Source of the DNA: JBBDIX01 sp050486225
GTDB lineage: Bacteria; Actinomycetota; Nitriliruptoria; Nitriliruptorales; Nitriliruptoraceae
Assembly: GCA_050486225.1 (NCBI GenBank)
Contig: JBJHCV010000003.1
Location: 62,001-126,000, forward strand
Direction: 5' to 3'
DNA length: 64,000 bases
Positions 9,215 through 16,422 of the stretch are shown piece by piece (positions within the stretch are counted from its first letter, which is position 1; every line of letters starts with the position of its first letter). The position numbers and the translations under genes are program-made. The notes under the pieces are model-generated. The model saw only the letters and a list, made by a program, of their open reading frames with translations, was not told where the DNA came from and searched no databases.

Positions 9215-9220
9215 TAGAGT
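9215..9220 (+). promoter_or_regulatory. Candidate -10 box (TAGAGT)
   Basis: TAGAGT 28 bases before the GTG of the Dabb-domain gene, in the short gap after smpB. Confidence 0.35.
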
Positions 9221-9248
9221 CCGGCAACCCGGCTGAAGGTGGAGAATC

Positions 9249-9545
9249 GTGCTGCGACACATCGTGCTGCTGCGTTTCCGTGAGGACACCGACCCCGATC
9301 AGGTCGAGGCGCTCGTCGCGGACTTCCTCGGCATCGAGGACCAGATCCCCGAGATCGAGTCGCTCGCGCTGCACCGCGACATCGGCCTCAACCCGATCAA
9401 CGCCCACGTCATGCTCGAGCTGGAGTTCGCCGACCCGACGGCGTGGCGTACCTATCAGGACCACCCGGTGCACCAGGACTTCGTCCACAACCGGGTGGCG
9501 CCGATCCTCGCGGAGCGCGCCGCCATCCAGGTCGCGGCCGACTGA
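9249..9545 (+). CDS. Dabb (stress-responsive A/B barrel) domain protein
   Basis: 98 residues, exactly one Dabb (dimeric alpha-beta barrel) domain: starts MLRHIVLLRF, has a middle strand HVMLELEF, and ends with the helix DHPVHQDFVHNRVAPI typical of the family. Start is GTG at 9249 after AAGGTGGAGAA. Family members are small dimeric proteins with varied or unknown roles (some bind polyketide-type or aromatic ligands). Nothing nearby tells its substrate. Confidence 0.88.
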   Translation: MLRHIVLLRFREDTDPDQVEALVADFLGIEDQIPEIESLALHRDIGLNPINAHVMLELEFADPTAWRTYQDHPVHQDFVHNRVAPILAERAAIQVAAD

Positions 9546-9623
9546 CCGGACCGCGTCGGCCACCGGATGTCCGGACACCGTCCGGGACTTGGCCACGCCA
9601 CTGGCGGATCGGCCGGCGCTGGT

Positions 9624-9629
9624 TACACT
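9624..9629 (+). promoter_or_regulatory. Weak candidate -10 box (TACACT) for ssrA
   Basis: TACACT about 64 bases upstream of the mature 5' end of tmRNA, compatible with a precursor that is trimmed by RNase P. A perfect TTGACA lies further on at 9658-9663 but has no -10 at the right distance. Confidence 0.25.
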
Positions 9630-9692
9630 GCAAGGTCCGGTGCAGGTGGCCGGAACCTTGACAACTGCACAGCGTCGATGCGCCAACGACCT

Positions 9693-10051
9693 GGGGCTGA
9701 CACGGTTTCGACCGTGGTCGAGCCGCTGCCAGGGGAGCGTGCCGAGGGTGCTCGCGCGACCTCGTCAAAACACGCGGGAAACCATGAATGCCAAGGACAA
9801 CCAACTGGCACTCGCAGCCTGAGACGGCTGTGACGATTCGCCTCTGACGCCTCGTAGGAGGGTCGAATCGACATCACGAGGCTCCACCTCGACGACCTGA
9901 CCACCAGTCGGCGAGGAACACCTTCGGTGGTGTGGACACGGAAGCTGTCCGGTACCGGAGCACCGTGTCCGAGATCATCCGGAACCTACGCACGTAGAGC
10001 CCCGAGCATCGGGACCGCGGGACCCGGGTTCGACTCCCGGCAGCTCCACCA
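9693..10051 (+). ncRNA. ssrA: Transfer-messenger RNA (tmRNA)
   Basis: 359 bases. The 5' end GGGGCUG pairs with CAGCUCC just before the encoded A-CCA 3' end (acceptor stem), and GGGUUCGACUCCC forms the T arm. The 5' region ACACGGUUUCGACC is the usual tmRNA signature. The tag-coding part ends at UGA 9820-9822 and reads NAKDNQLALAA from 9787, with the ALAA ending recognised by ClpXP/ClpAP. The resume codon is not certain: AUG 9784, AAU 9787 and GCC 9790 are all in frame. tmRNA rescues ribosomes stalled on mRNAs lacking a stop codon. Confidence 0.95.
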
Positions 10052-10221
10052 ACCCGACTTCAGGTTTCACGACCCGTGTGATGAATCGCGCTGCGGATGG
10101 ACCACCAAGGGCCCTTCCGCAGGAACGGACGATCGGACGCGTCGCCACAAGGGCGACGTGGACGGGGTCCCGTCCCGCGACATCGCACGCCCCCGTTGCG
10201 CGTCGACGCCGTGACACGCAG

Positions 10222-10249
10222 GCCCCCGCCGACCCCCATTGGCGGGGGC
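10222..10249 (+). terminator. Hairpin terminator downstream of ssrA
   Basis: Perfect 9-bp stem GCCCCCGCC / GGCGGGGGC with a 10-base loop, followed by TTCGTCGTGTT. It lacks a full T-run, as is frequent in GC-rich genomes. It lies 170 bases past the tmRNA 3' end. Confidence 0.6.
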
Positions 10250-10372
10250 TTCGTCGTGTTCGTCGTGTGATGTCGCTGAGGGCCGGTGACCGAGTCCCGA
10301 CCCGGGTGATGAGAACCCGGCGACCGCTCGTCGATCGTCAGGTTCACGACAGGAACGACCGCCATGCTCATG

Positions 10373-10500
10373 CTGGCGGGGACTGCCCGCCAGGTGTGGG
10401 GCGCCGATCCCTCGGACGATCTCGTTGGTCGCCGAGTCCGCAGGGGGAGCCAGGGCGAAACCGACGCATCCCGGACAGGGCCGCGCCCGGCCCGTCAAGC
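10373..10500 (+). promoter_or_regulatory. Structured 5' leader, possible riboswitch-like element
   Basis: Begins with a perfect 8-bp hairpin CTGGCGGG-GACTG-CCCGCCAG (10373-10393). Then comes a region where CTCGG can pair with CCGAG, followed by purine-rich GCAGGGGGAGCCAGGGCGAAACC, and a 6-bp hairpin GGGCCG-CGCC-CGGCCC (10478-10493) that ends 8 bases before the GGAGG of the next gene. Parts recall conserved pieces of c-di-AMP (ydaO) or c-di-GMP riboswitches, but neither consensus is satisfied. Call it an unassigned structured leader. Confidence 0.3.
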
Positions 10501-10513
10501 GGAGGTATGGGGT

Positions 10514-11362
10514 ATGACCAGGCGGTTCACGTTCATCTTCGCGGTTCTGACATCCGTGCTCCTGATCGCCACGGCTGCGCTCGCGACGGCCACCGTCGCC
10601 ATCACCAGCCCAGGTGACGGTGACTCGTTCGAATACGACCACGACGACGCCTCAGCCAACGTGCTGCCCATCGTCGTGAGCGTGACTCGAACGGAGGGCA
10701 CCGATTCGACCAACGGCGCGCTGTGTGGCCTGTACCAGCTCACGGTGACCGTCTCAGACTCAGACGACGACTCCGTACTGAAGACCTGGATCATCGCTCC
10801 CGGAGGGGGCGATCGCCTTGCGGCTCCGTCCGGAGGCAACTGCCCGTCCACTGGCAACAGTGTCACGGACGCGCTGCTCGACGGGACCGAGGACGGCGCA
10901 GCTGCCACCGGGATCGCCACGGTGACCGGATCGAACACGCAGCGCGCCTACACGTTCACGTGGGACTTCGACGAGGCTGGTGTTGGTGACTACCGCATCG
11001 ACGCCAGGGTGGCATACCGAACCGGAAACGATCCCGACCCTGAAGCCGAGGAGGTCGTCATCGACGTCTGGGCCCAGGACAACGGGGGCAATGGGGTGAC
11101 GGTCGACAACCCCGCCGCCCCGTCGGTCGCTGCGAGGCTGCTGAGGGACGCGGGCATCGACAACCGCTATGGCAAGGGGCGCAACGGCGGCAACTACATC
11201 GCCGACGTCGCGGCGACGATGAGTCCGGGCACGTCCTTCAACGGCGTGTCGAAGGACGACGTCGACGACTACAGGTGTGCGGTCGCGCAGTACCTGAACG
11301 ATCACCCGCAGTTCGGCAAGGATGGTCACGAGGTGAGCGAACAGGGCTGCAACAGCGCCTGA
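10514..11362 (+). CDS. Secreted protein with Ig-like N-terminal region, unknown function
   Basis: 282 residues from ATG 10514, which has GGAGG 8 bases upstream. A signal peptide (MTRRF then a hydrophobic run, likely cleaved after ALA near residue 25) is followed by a beta-rich region at about 28-195 that starts VAITSPGDGDSF, a phrase typical of Ig-like/cell-surface repeat domains. The C-terminal 80 residues look helical and Asn/Gly-rich (RYGKGRNGGNYIADVAATM) and end in a Cys. Four Cys in all could form two disulfides outside the cell. Codon use is a little less GC-biased than neighbours. No enzyme motif recognised. It is flanked by terminators on both sides, so it is a single-gene unit. Confidence 0.75.
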   Translation: MTRRFTFIFAVLTSVLLIATAALATATVAITSPGDGDSFEYDHDDASANVLPIVVSVTRTEGTDSTNGALCGLYQLTVTVSDSDDDSVLKTWIIAPGGGDRLAAPSGGNCPSTGNSVTDALLDGTEDGAAATGIATVTGSNTQRAYTFTWDFDEAGVGDYRIDARVAYRTGNDPDPEAEEVVIDVWAQDNGGNGVTVDNPAAPSVAARLLRDAGIDNRYGKGRNGGNYIADVAATMSPGTSFNGVSKDDVDDYRCAVAQYLNDHPQFGKDGHEVSEQGCNSA

Positions 11363-11379
11363 ACCTCCCGAAGGCAGGA

Positions 11380-11420
11380 ATGGCGAGGGGCCGGGTGCAT
11401 CGCGCCCGGCCCCTCGCCAT
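11380..11420. terminator. Strong hairpin terminator after the secreted-protein gene
   Basis: Perfect 16-bp stem (11380-11395 with 11405-11420; ATGGCGAGGGGCCGGG pairs with its complement) with a 9-base loop, 18 bases after the stop codon. No T-run follows, but the stem is among the strongest in the window. Confidence 0.75.
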
Positions 11421-11572
11421 GCATGTGCCTGCACCCGTCAGGAGCCTCCGTGGTGAGCCCACGGTCGAGTGGTTCGTCACCGGCGGCGTGGGCCGGTGCC
11501 CGTCCGTGCTCCGTTGCACGACCCTTCACATGGAGGCCTCGTGGTGACCGACGGACCCGATGCCACCAGGAC

Positions 11573-11578
11573 TAGGGT
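11573..11578 (+). promoter_or_regulatory. Candidate -10 box (TAGGGT)
   Basis: TAGGGT 59 bases before the GTG of the phytoene-desaturase-like gene, in the gap after the terminator. Confidence 0.35.
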
Positions 11579-11637
11579 GGGCGCGCACCCATCGAGCAGT
11601 CGACCCCGACGTCCGGGATCGACGGGAGGACCATCCC

Positions 11638-13221
11638 GTGACGCAGACCGCCGACGTCGTCGTTGCCGGAGCCGGCCACAACGCGCTCATCACCGCCGCG
11701 TACCTGGCCAAGGCCGGCTACGAGTGCATCGTGCTCGACGCGCGGTCGATTCCCGGAGGGGGTGCCGCGACCGAGGAACTGCTGGGGCCGGGCTACCGCG
11801 TCGACACGTGCTCGACCGGGCACACGATCATCCGTGCCAATCCGGTCATGGCCAACGACGAGCTGGGGCTGCTGAGCACCTACGGGCTCACCTACGAGTC
11901 GCCCGATCCCGTCGCACACGTCGCGTTCGACGACGGCGAGCACTTCACCCAGCGGCTCGACATCGACGCGACGTGTGACGAGGTCGCACGGTTCTCCGAC
12001 CGAGACGCGGAGGCCTATCGTCGCCTGATCGACGAGTACGACGAGGTCAAGGGCATCTTCGGGCGTGCACGCATGACGCCGCCGGGGTTCGGGCCGTCCC
12101 TCGAGGAGATGTTGACCGAACACCCTCGTGGGGCGATCTGGTTGCGTCGCATCTCGATCACGGCGGCCGAGGTGCTGCGCCACGAGTTCACCGATCCGCA
12201 CGTCCAGCGGTTCCTCGCCTGGCAGGCGTTCCAGACGGTGGTCCCGCTGGACGCCGCCGGATCCGGCATCAACGTGTACTCGCTGCTGTACGGGCGGCAG
12301 CACAACAGCTGGTCGATCCCGGTGGGCGGATCGGGCGCGCTGACCCAGGCGCTTGTCGACCAGTTGACCGATCGCGGATCCCAGGTGCTGTGCGACCGGA
12401 GGGTGACCAACCTCGTGATCGAGGGTGGCCGCTGTGTGGGCGTGGACACCGCCGACGGCGAGCGGTTCCTCGCGCGGAGAGCCGTGGTGTCGTCGATCCA
12501 CGTCAAGCACCTGGTCGACATGGCACCCGAGTCCTACTGGGGCGAGGACTTCCTGTACGGGGTCGACACGTACGACATCGGGCTGTCGAGCACCGGGGTG
12601 TACCTCGCGACGACCGAACCGCCGAGGTACCCCACAGTCGACGGGGAACGCACCTCGGTCAGTTCCGGCACGATCAGTTCCGTCGAGGATGTCATCGAAC
12701 TCGGTCGTGCCGCCCGCGACGGACGCCCGTACGAGGGTGTGCCGTGGCTGCTGGTCGCCACCCCCACGCTCGTCGATCCCGATCGCGCGCCCGACGGCCA
12801 CCACACGGTCAAGTTCCTGTCCCCGCAGGCCTACGACCTGCCTGACGGCTACCGCAGCTGGGAGCAGTACAAGGAGGTCGTGGCCGAGCGACAGCTCGAA
12901 CACGTGCGGCGCTTCGCCCCGAACCTGACCGACGACGCCATCCTGGCCATGCGCGTGAAGAGCCCCGACGACTTCGCGGCCGACAACGCGCACATGATCC
13001 GTGGCGCGTTCCACGGCGGTGATCGCAGTCACGCGTTCAGCGGGACGCGCCGGCCGGTTCCCGGGTACGCCGATCATCGGATGCCGATCCCGGGCCTGTA
13101 CCAGACGGGTGGAACGACCAGCGTTGGTGGGTCGATCACCGGGGTGCCGGGTCGCAACGCCGCCCAGGTGCTGCTGACGGACCTCGGTCGGGACCCGCAG
13201 GAGGTGTTCCAGCCGGTGTGA
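11638..13221 (+). CDS. FAD-dependent oxidoreductase, phytoene desaturase/CrtO-like family
   Basis: 527 residues from GTG 11638, with GGGAGGA 7 bases upstream. The N-terminal dinucleotide-binding motif VVVAGAGHNALITAAYLAKAG and the following E/D-type end of strand two (VLDA) with GGGAATEELLGPGYRVD are typical of the flavin amine oxidase/phytoene desaturase superfamily (the CrtO and retinol saturase branch). The C-terminal FAD motif is GLYQTGGTTSVGGSITGVPGR. Such proteins oxidise or isomerise carotenoids, other polyenes or unknown hydrophobic substrates. No other carotenoid genes lie nearby, so a carotenoid role is not supported by context. Confidence 0.88.
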   Translation: MTQTADVVVAGAGHNALITAAYLAKAGYECIVLDARSIPGGGAATEELLGPGYRVDTCSTGHTIIRANPVMANDELGLLSTYGLTYESPDPVAHVAFDDGEHFTQRLDIDATCDEVARFSDRDAEAYRRLIDEYDEVKGIFGRARMTPPGFGPSLEEMLTEHPRGAIWLRRISITAAEVLRHEFTDPHVQRFLAWQAFQTVVPLDAAGSGINVYSLLYGRQHNSWSIPVGGSGALTQALVDQLTDRGSQVLCDRRVTNLVIEGGRCVGVDTADGERFLARRAVVSSIHVKHLVDMAPESYWGEDFLYGVDTYDIGLSSTGVYLATTEPPRYPTVDGERTSVSSGTISSVEDVIELGRAARDGRPYEGVPWLLVATPTLVDPDRAPDGHHTVKFLSPQAYDLPDGYRSWEQYKEVVAERQLEHVRRFAPNLTDDAILAMRVKSPDDFAADNAHMIRGAFHGGDRSHAFSGTRRPVPGYADHRMPIPGLYQTGGTTSVGGSITGVPGRNAAQVLLTDLGRDPQEVFQPV

Positions 13222-13240
13222 CCGTGCGGCGCCGGGTCGC

Positions 13241-13258
13241 GACACTCGGGACACTCGG
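13241..13258. repeat. Two tandem copies of a 9-base unit
   Basis: GACACTCGG occurs twice head to tail in the gap between the oxidoreductase and the Balon-like gene. Too short to interpret; could be an operator half-site pair. Confidence 0.4.
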
Positions 13259-13385
13259 CGCTCCATGTGGGGCCGGGTTCCCCTTCGATCACCCGCGGTG
13301 ACGTGGTTCATTCGGCATGCTGAGCGTGCACCCCGCGATGGTGCGGCGTGCACGACCCGATCCGACCCGTCGACCGGAGGCCACC

Positions 13386-14531
13386 GTGAACAACCGCACC
13401 GCCGACCCGCGCTCGCGGTCGATCACCCTCGAGGACCTCGTCGTGGTCGATCGACGACTCGGCGAGGAGCTCGCCGGGACCGCATCGACTCCCTCGGTGT
13501 CCGCGTACGTGCCTCGGGGCAACGGGGACACGGTTGACGTGCAGGTGACGCGACTGCGCTCGGCGCTGTCCACCGCCAGGGACCTGCTGGTCGAGTCGGG
13601 ACTTTCGGGACGTGACGCCGATGCAGTGCTTGCGCCCGGACACGCCGTGCAGGAGCGGCTGCGGGTGTCGAAGGGCCCGCACGCCTCGCTCGCGCTGTTC
13701 ATGTCCCGGCGTGGGGCTCGTGCCCTGCGCCTGCCCCACGAGGTGCGCGAGCACGTGGTCGTCGGCCACGAGTTCCACGTCCTGCCCCTGTTCGCCTCTG
13801 CCATGGACATCCCACGGTTCCTGGTCGCCGCGGTGAGTCTGCACGACACGAGGGTGTTCGAGGCCACGGCGTGGGCGGTGGAACCCGTGGAGGTGCCCGG
13901 CCTGCCCGCGAGCCTGGACGACACGACGGATCACGACCGGGAGCCCATGCTGCAGCGCCGTCGGGCGCGATCCGGACCGAGCGACGCGTCGTTCGTCCAC
14001 GGGCACGGCGGCGCGAAGGACGTCGAGGACGAGGCGCGGGAGCAGTACCTGCGCGCATGTGCCCAGGCGCTGCAGGCCCGGTTCGCCGGCGACGACGTAC
14101 CTGTCGTGCTCGCCGGGGTCCGTGAGATCGTGAACGACCTGCAGGTGCGGTCGCCGTTCGCCAACGTGGTCGGGGTGCTCGCAGGAAGCGCCGATCGCCG
14201 CACCGGCGAGGACCTGCGACGCGACGCCCTCGAGGTGGTGCACGCGGAGGAGCGCGACCGGGTGGCTGCGCTGGTCGGGCGACTGCGCGACAACGGGCCT
14301 GCCGGTCGCATCGCCGGTCTGCTCGACGACATCGTCGCGGCAGCCCACGATGGACGGGTGGACGTCCTGCTGCTGCCCGAACCCGAGGCCTACGCGGGCC
14401 TGCACGGCGCCGAGGTCGAGCGGGTCAACCGGGCGGCGCTCGACACGCTGCTCGCAGGAGGGGTCGTGCACGTCGTGCCGGCGGACCTTGCCGAGGGGCA
14501 GCCGCTGCCCGTTGCGCACCTGCGCTGGTGA
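13386..14531 (+). CDS. Bacterial eRF1/Pelota-like protein (baeRF/Balon-type ribosome factor)
   Basis: 381 residues from GTG 13386, with GGAGG 5 bases upstream. The arrangement fits the bacterial archaeo-eukaryotic release-factor-like family that includes the ribosome hibernation factor Balon. It has an N-terminal alpha-beta domain (ITLEDLVVVDRRLGE, then PSVSAYVP), a middle domain with FHVLPLFASAMDIPRFLVAAVSLHDTRVFEA (shown here only as landmark FLVAAVSLHDTRVFEA), a His/Gly loop (SFVHGHGGAKDVEDEAREQ), and a C-terminal L7Ae-like domain ending NRAALDTLLAGGVVHVVPAD. No GGQ motif is present, so peptide release is unlikely. Role in binding the ribosomal A site in stress or dormancy is inferred from the family. 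Monocistronic. Confidence 0.7.
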   Translation: MNNRTADPRSRSITLEDLVVVDRRLGEELAGTASTPSVSAYVPRGNGDTVDVQVTRLRSALSTARDLLVESGLSGRDADAVLAPGHAVQERLRVSKGPHASLALFMSRRGARALRLPHEVREHVVVGHEFHVLPLFASAMDIPRFLVAAVSLHDTRVFEATAWAVEPVEVPGLPASLDDTTDHDREPMLQRRRARSGPSDASFVHGHGGAKDVEDEAREQYLRACAQALQARFAGDDVPVVLAGVREIVNDLQVRSPFANVVGVLAGSADRRTGEDLRRDALEVVHAEERDRVAALVGRLRDNGPAGRIAGLLDDIVAAAHDGRVDVLLLPEPEAYAGLHGAEVERVNRAALDTLLAGGVVHVVPADLAEGQPLPVAHLRW

Positions 14532-14540
14532 CCACGACGG

Positions 14541-14600
14541 CGCGTCGTGCGATCGCGGAGTGTCGTGGTGCGACCGTGGGGTGTCGTCGCACGACCCGGT
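14541..14600. repeat. Imperfect short direct repeats
   Basis: Variants of GTCGTGxxGCGA(T/C)CG(C/T)GGxGT occur about three times in the 150-base gap between the Balon-like and DinB genes. Imperfect and low-complexity; function unknown. Confidence 0.3.
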
Positions 14601-14684
14601 GCGGGGTCGCCCGACCCGTGCGATCGTGTGCGCGACGCGACGGACCGGGCGATACTGGGCGTCTCGACCTGAAGGAGCCTCGAC

Positions 14685-15200
14685 GTGGCAGCGAACGACG
14701 TACTGGTGGATGCCTACCGCCGGATCAGTGACGTGGTGGGACGGGCACTCGACGGAATCGACCCGGACGCGCTGACGTGGCAGCCCGAACCGGGGTCGAA
14801 CCCGATCGGGTGGCTGGTGTGGCACCTGACCCGGGTCCAGGACGACCACCTCGCCGAACTCGCCGGTGAACCCCAGGTCTGGGAGGCCGACGGGTGGCCG
14901 GAACGGTTCGGGCTCGCGCCGGGGACCATGGACACCGGCAACGGCCACACCATCGAGCAGGTCCTGGCGGTGCGACCCGAGAGCGTCGCCACGCTGCGCG
15001 AGTACCACGACTGGGTGTCCGAACGCTCGCAGGCGTACGTGGCCGACCTCGACGACGCCGAACTGGCTCGCGTCGTGGACACCTCGTACGACCCGCCGGT
15101 GACGCTCGGTGTCCGACTGGTCAGTGTGATCAGCGACAACCTGCAGCACGCGGGTCAGGCGCGCTACCTGCGCGGCACCTACGACCGCGTGCACGGCTGA
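14685..15200 (+). CDS. DinB-family protein (DUF664-like putative metal-dependent thiol transferase fold)
   Basis: 171 residues from GTG 14685, with GAAGGAG upstream. Four-helix DinB fold: a first metal His in GWLVWHLTRVQDDHL (about 42-56) and a late His in NLQHAGQARYLRG (about 155-165), the usual positions of the metal triad. In actinobacteria the family includes mycothiol- and bacillithiol-dependent transferases, but many members have no known substrate. Convergent with the MFS gene that follows. Confidence 0.85.
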   Translation: MAANDVLVDAYRRISDVVGRALDGIDPDALTWQPEPGSNPIGWLVWHLTRVQDDHLAELAGEPQVWEADGWPERFGLAPGTMDTGNGHTIEQVLAVRPESVATLREYHDWVSERSQAYVADLDDAELARVVDTSYDPPVTLGVRLVSVISDNLQHAGQARYLRGTYDRVHG

Positions 15201-15240
15201 GTCGTTCGGCGTCCCGTCGCGCGCGACGCGGCGTGGACGC

Positions 15241-16422
15241 TCAGGCCTCGGCGTCCTCGAAGTCGGCCGTGACGATCGCGGCGGCGCTCGCGGACAGCAT
15301 GAACCCGAGCGCGAGGAAGATGGCGTTGATGCCCGCGACGCCACCGATCCCTCCCGCGAGGACTGGGATCAGCGCCTGCCCGGCACGGTTGCCCGTCAGC
15401 CGGACCCCCATGGCGGTGCCTCGAAGCGCCACCGGTGCGGCGCCGGCGACCCATGAGGCGGACATGGGCTGCCCCAGCCCGAGTCCGAAGCCCGCCAGCG
15501 CCATGAGCACCATCAGCGTGGGCACGTGGGGCAGTACCGGCAGGGCGAACATGGCGACGGCGGGCAGCAGCAGGCTCCCGATGAACACGCGCTTGCGGCC
15601 GAACCGGCGGATCAGCACCACCATCGCGAGACGTGACAGGGACGAGAACGCGGCGCGGGTCGCCAGCAGGATGCCGACGGTGGCGACGGGGATGCCGTTC
15701 GCCTCGCCGTAGACGGGCAGGTAGGCGACGACGAGGTCGATGACCGCGAGCACGGTGAGCCCGGAGAGCATCGCCTGGGGCATCGACCGGATCCGCAGGA
15801 TGCTTCCGATGGCGCGCAGGACCGCCTCGGGTCGCGACGGATCGGTGCGTGGGCGTGACCGCTCTGGTGCTGGCCAGCGCAGGTAGGTCACCGCGGTGAC
15901 GGTCAGCGCGACCATGACCAGCGCACTCACGAGGAACACGCGCTGCACCGTCCCTCCCGCCATCGACGCGATCCAGCCGCCGAGCGCCGGTCCGATGATC
16001 TGCCCGATCGATCCGGCGACGGCGAACATGCCGAACAGTGCGTCGCGATCCTCCGGAGCCCCGGAGTTCGCCACCAGGATCTGGACACCGATCATCCCGC
16101 AGATCTGCCCGGAACCCAGCAGCGCCTGGGCCACGAACAGGACCCACAGGCTGTCGGCGGTGATCAGCCAGAATCCGACGCCCGCCATGACGACCGACCC
16201 GAGGATCAGGAACGGCACCGGTCCGACGCGGTCGATCCACCGGCCGACCGGGATCGCGATGAACAGGGACACGAGTCCGAACGCCGCAGCGATGAACCCG
16301 ATCTGTGCGGTGGTCGCCTGCAGTTCGATGGCGCGGTAGGAGATCATGGGACGCACCGCGAACACGCCGGTGGTCATCAGCGCCATCCACAGGCAGATGC
16401 GGACGAACCAGCCCGCGGTCAC
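15241..16422 (-). CDS. MFS transporter, downstream copy of a tandem pair
   Basis: 393 residues, about 12 hydrophobic segments. A classic MFS loop-2 motif is visible: PVGRWIDRVGPVPF (GRxxDRxG) at about 58-71. Its GTG start overlaps the stop of the upstream paralogue (GTGA at 16419-16422), so translation is coupled. It is nearly the same protein as its neighbour along its length, with DNA blocks of more than 60 bases identical between the two. Substrate unknown; drug or small-metabolite efflux is typical for this MFS branch. No partner enzyme lies beside it. Confidence 0.85.
   Translation of the reverse strand: MTAGWFVRICLWMALMTTGVFAVRPMISYRAIELQATTAQIGFIAAAFGLVSLFIAIPVGRWIDRVGPVPFLILGSVVMAGVGFWLITADSLWVLFVAQALLGSGQICGMIGVQILVANSGAPEDRDALFGMFAVAGSIGQIIGPALGGWIASMAGGTVQRVFLVSALVMVALTVTAVTYLRWPAPERSRPRTDPSRPEAVLRAIGSILRIRSMPQAMLSGLTVLAVIDLVVAYLPVYGEANGIPVATVGILLATRAAFSSLSRLAMVVLIRRFGRKRVFIGSLLLPAVAMFALPVLPHVPTLMVLMALAGFGLGLGQPMSASWVAGAAPVALRGTAMGVRLTGNRAGQALIPVLAGGIGGVAGINAIFLALGFMLSASAAAIVTADFEDAEA

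Larger units (their letters stand above)
10052..10513 (+). other. Long intergenic region between ssrA and a secreted-protein gene
   Basis: 462 bases without a convincing gene. It holds a terminator-like hairpin (10222-10249), a second strong hairpin (10373-10393) and a structured stretch that runs to the ribosome site at 10501-10505. No TANNNT -10 box was found by eye in 10250-10500, which is unusual for this window. Confidence 0.5.

Noticed and set aside
9658..9663. Perfect TTGACA upstream of ssrA
   Set aside because: No -10-like hexamer lies 16-19 bases downstream (the sequence there is CGCCAACG), so it is unlikely to be a working -35.
10394..10500. c-di-AMP (ydaO) or c-di-GMP (GEMM) riboswitch
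   Set aside because: Only fragments match by eye (GAGTCCGC, GGGAGCC, CCCGTCAAGC; AGGGC...GACGC). The ydaO GGGGUGAAUC element and the GEMM tetraloop hairpin are missing. Kept only as an unassigned structured leader.
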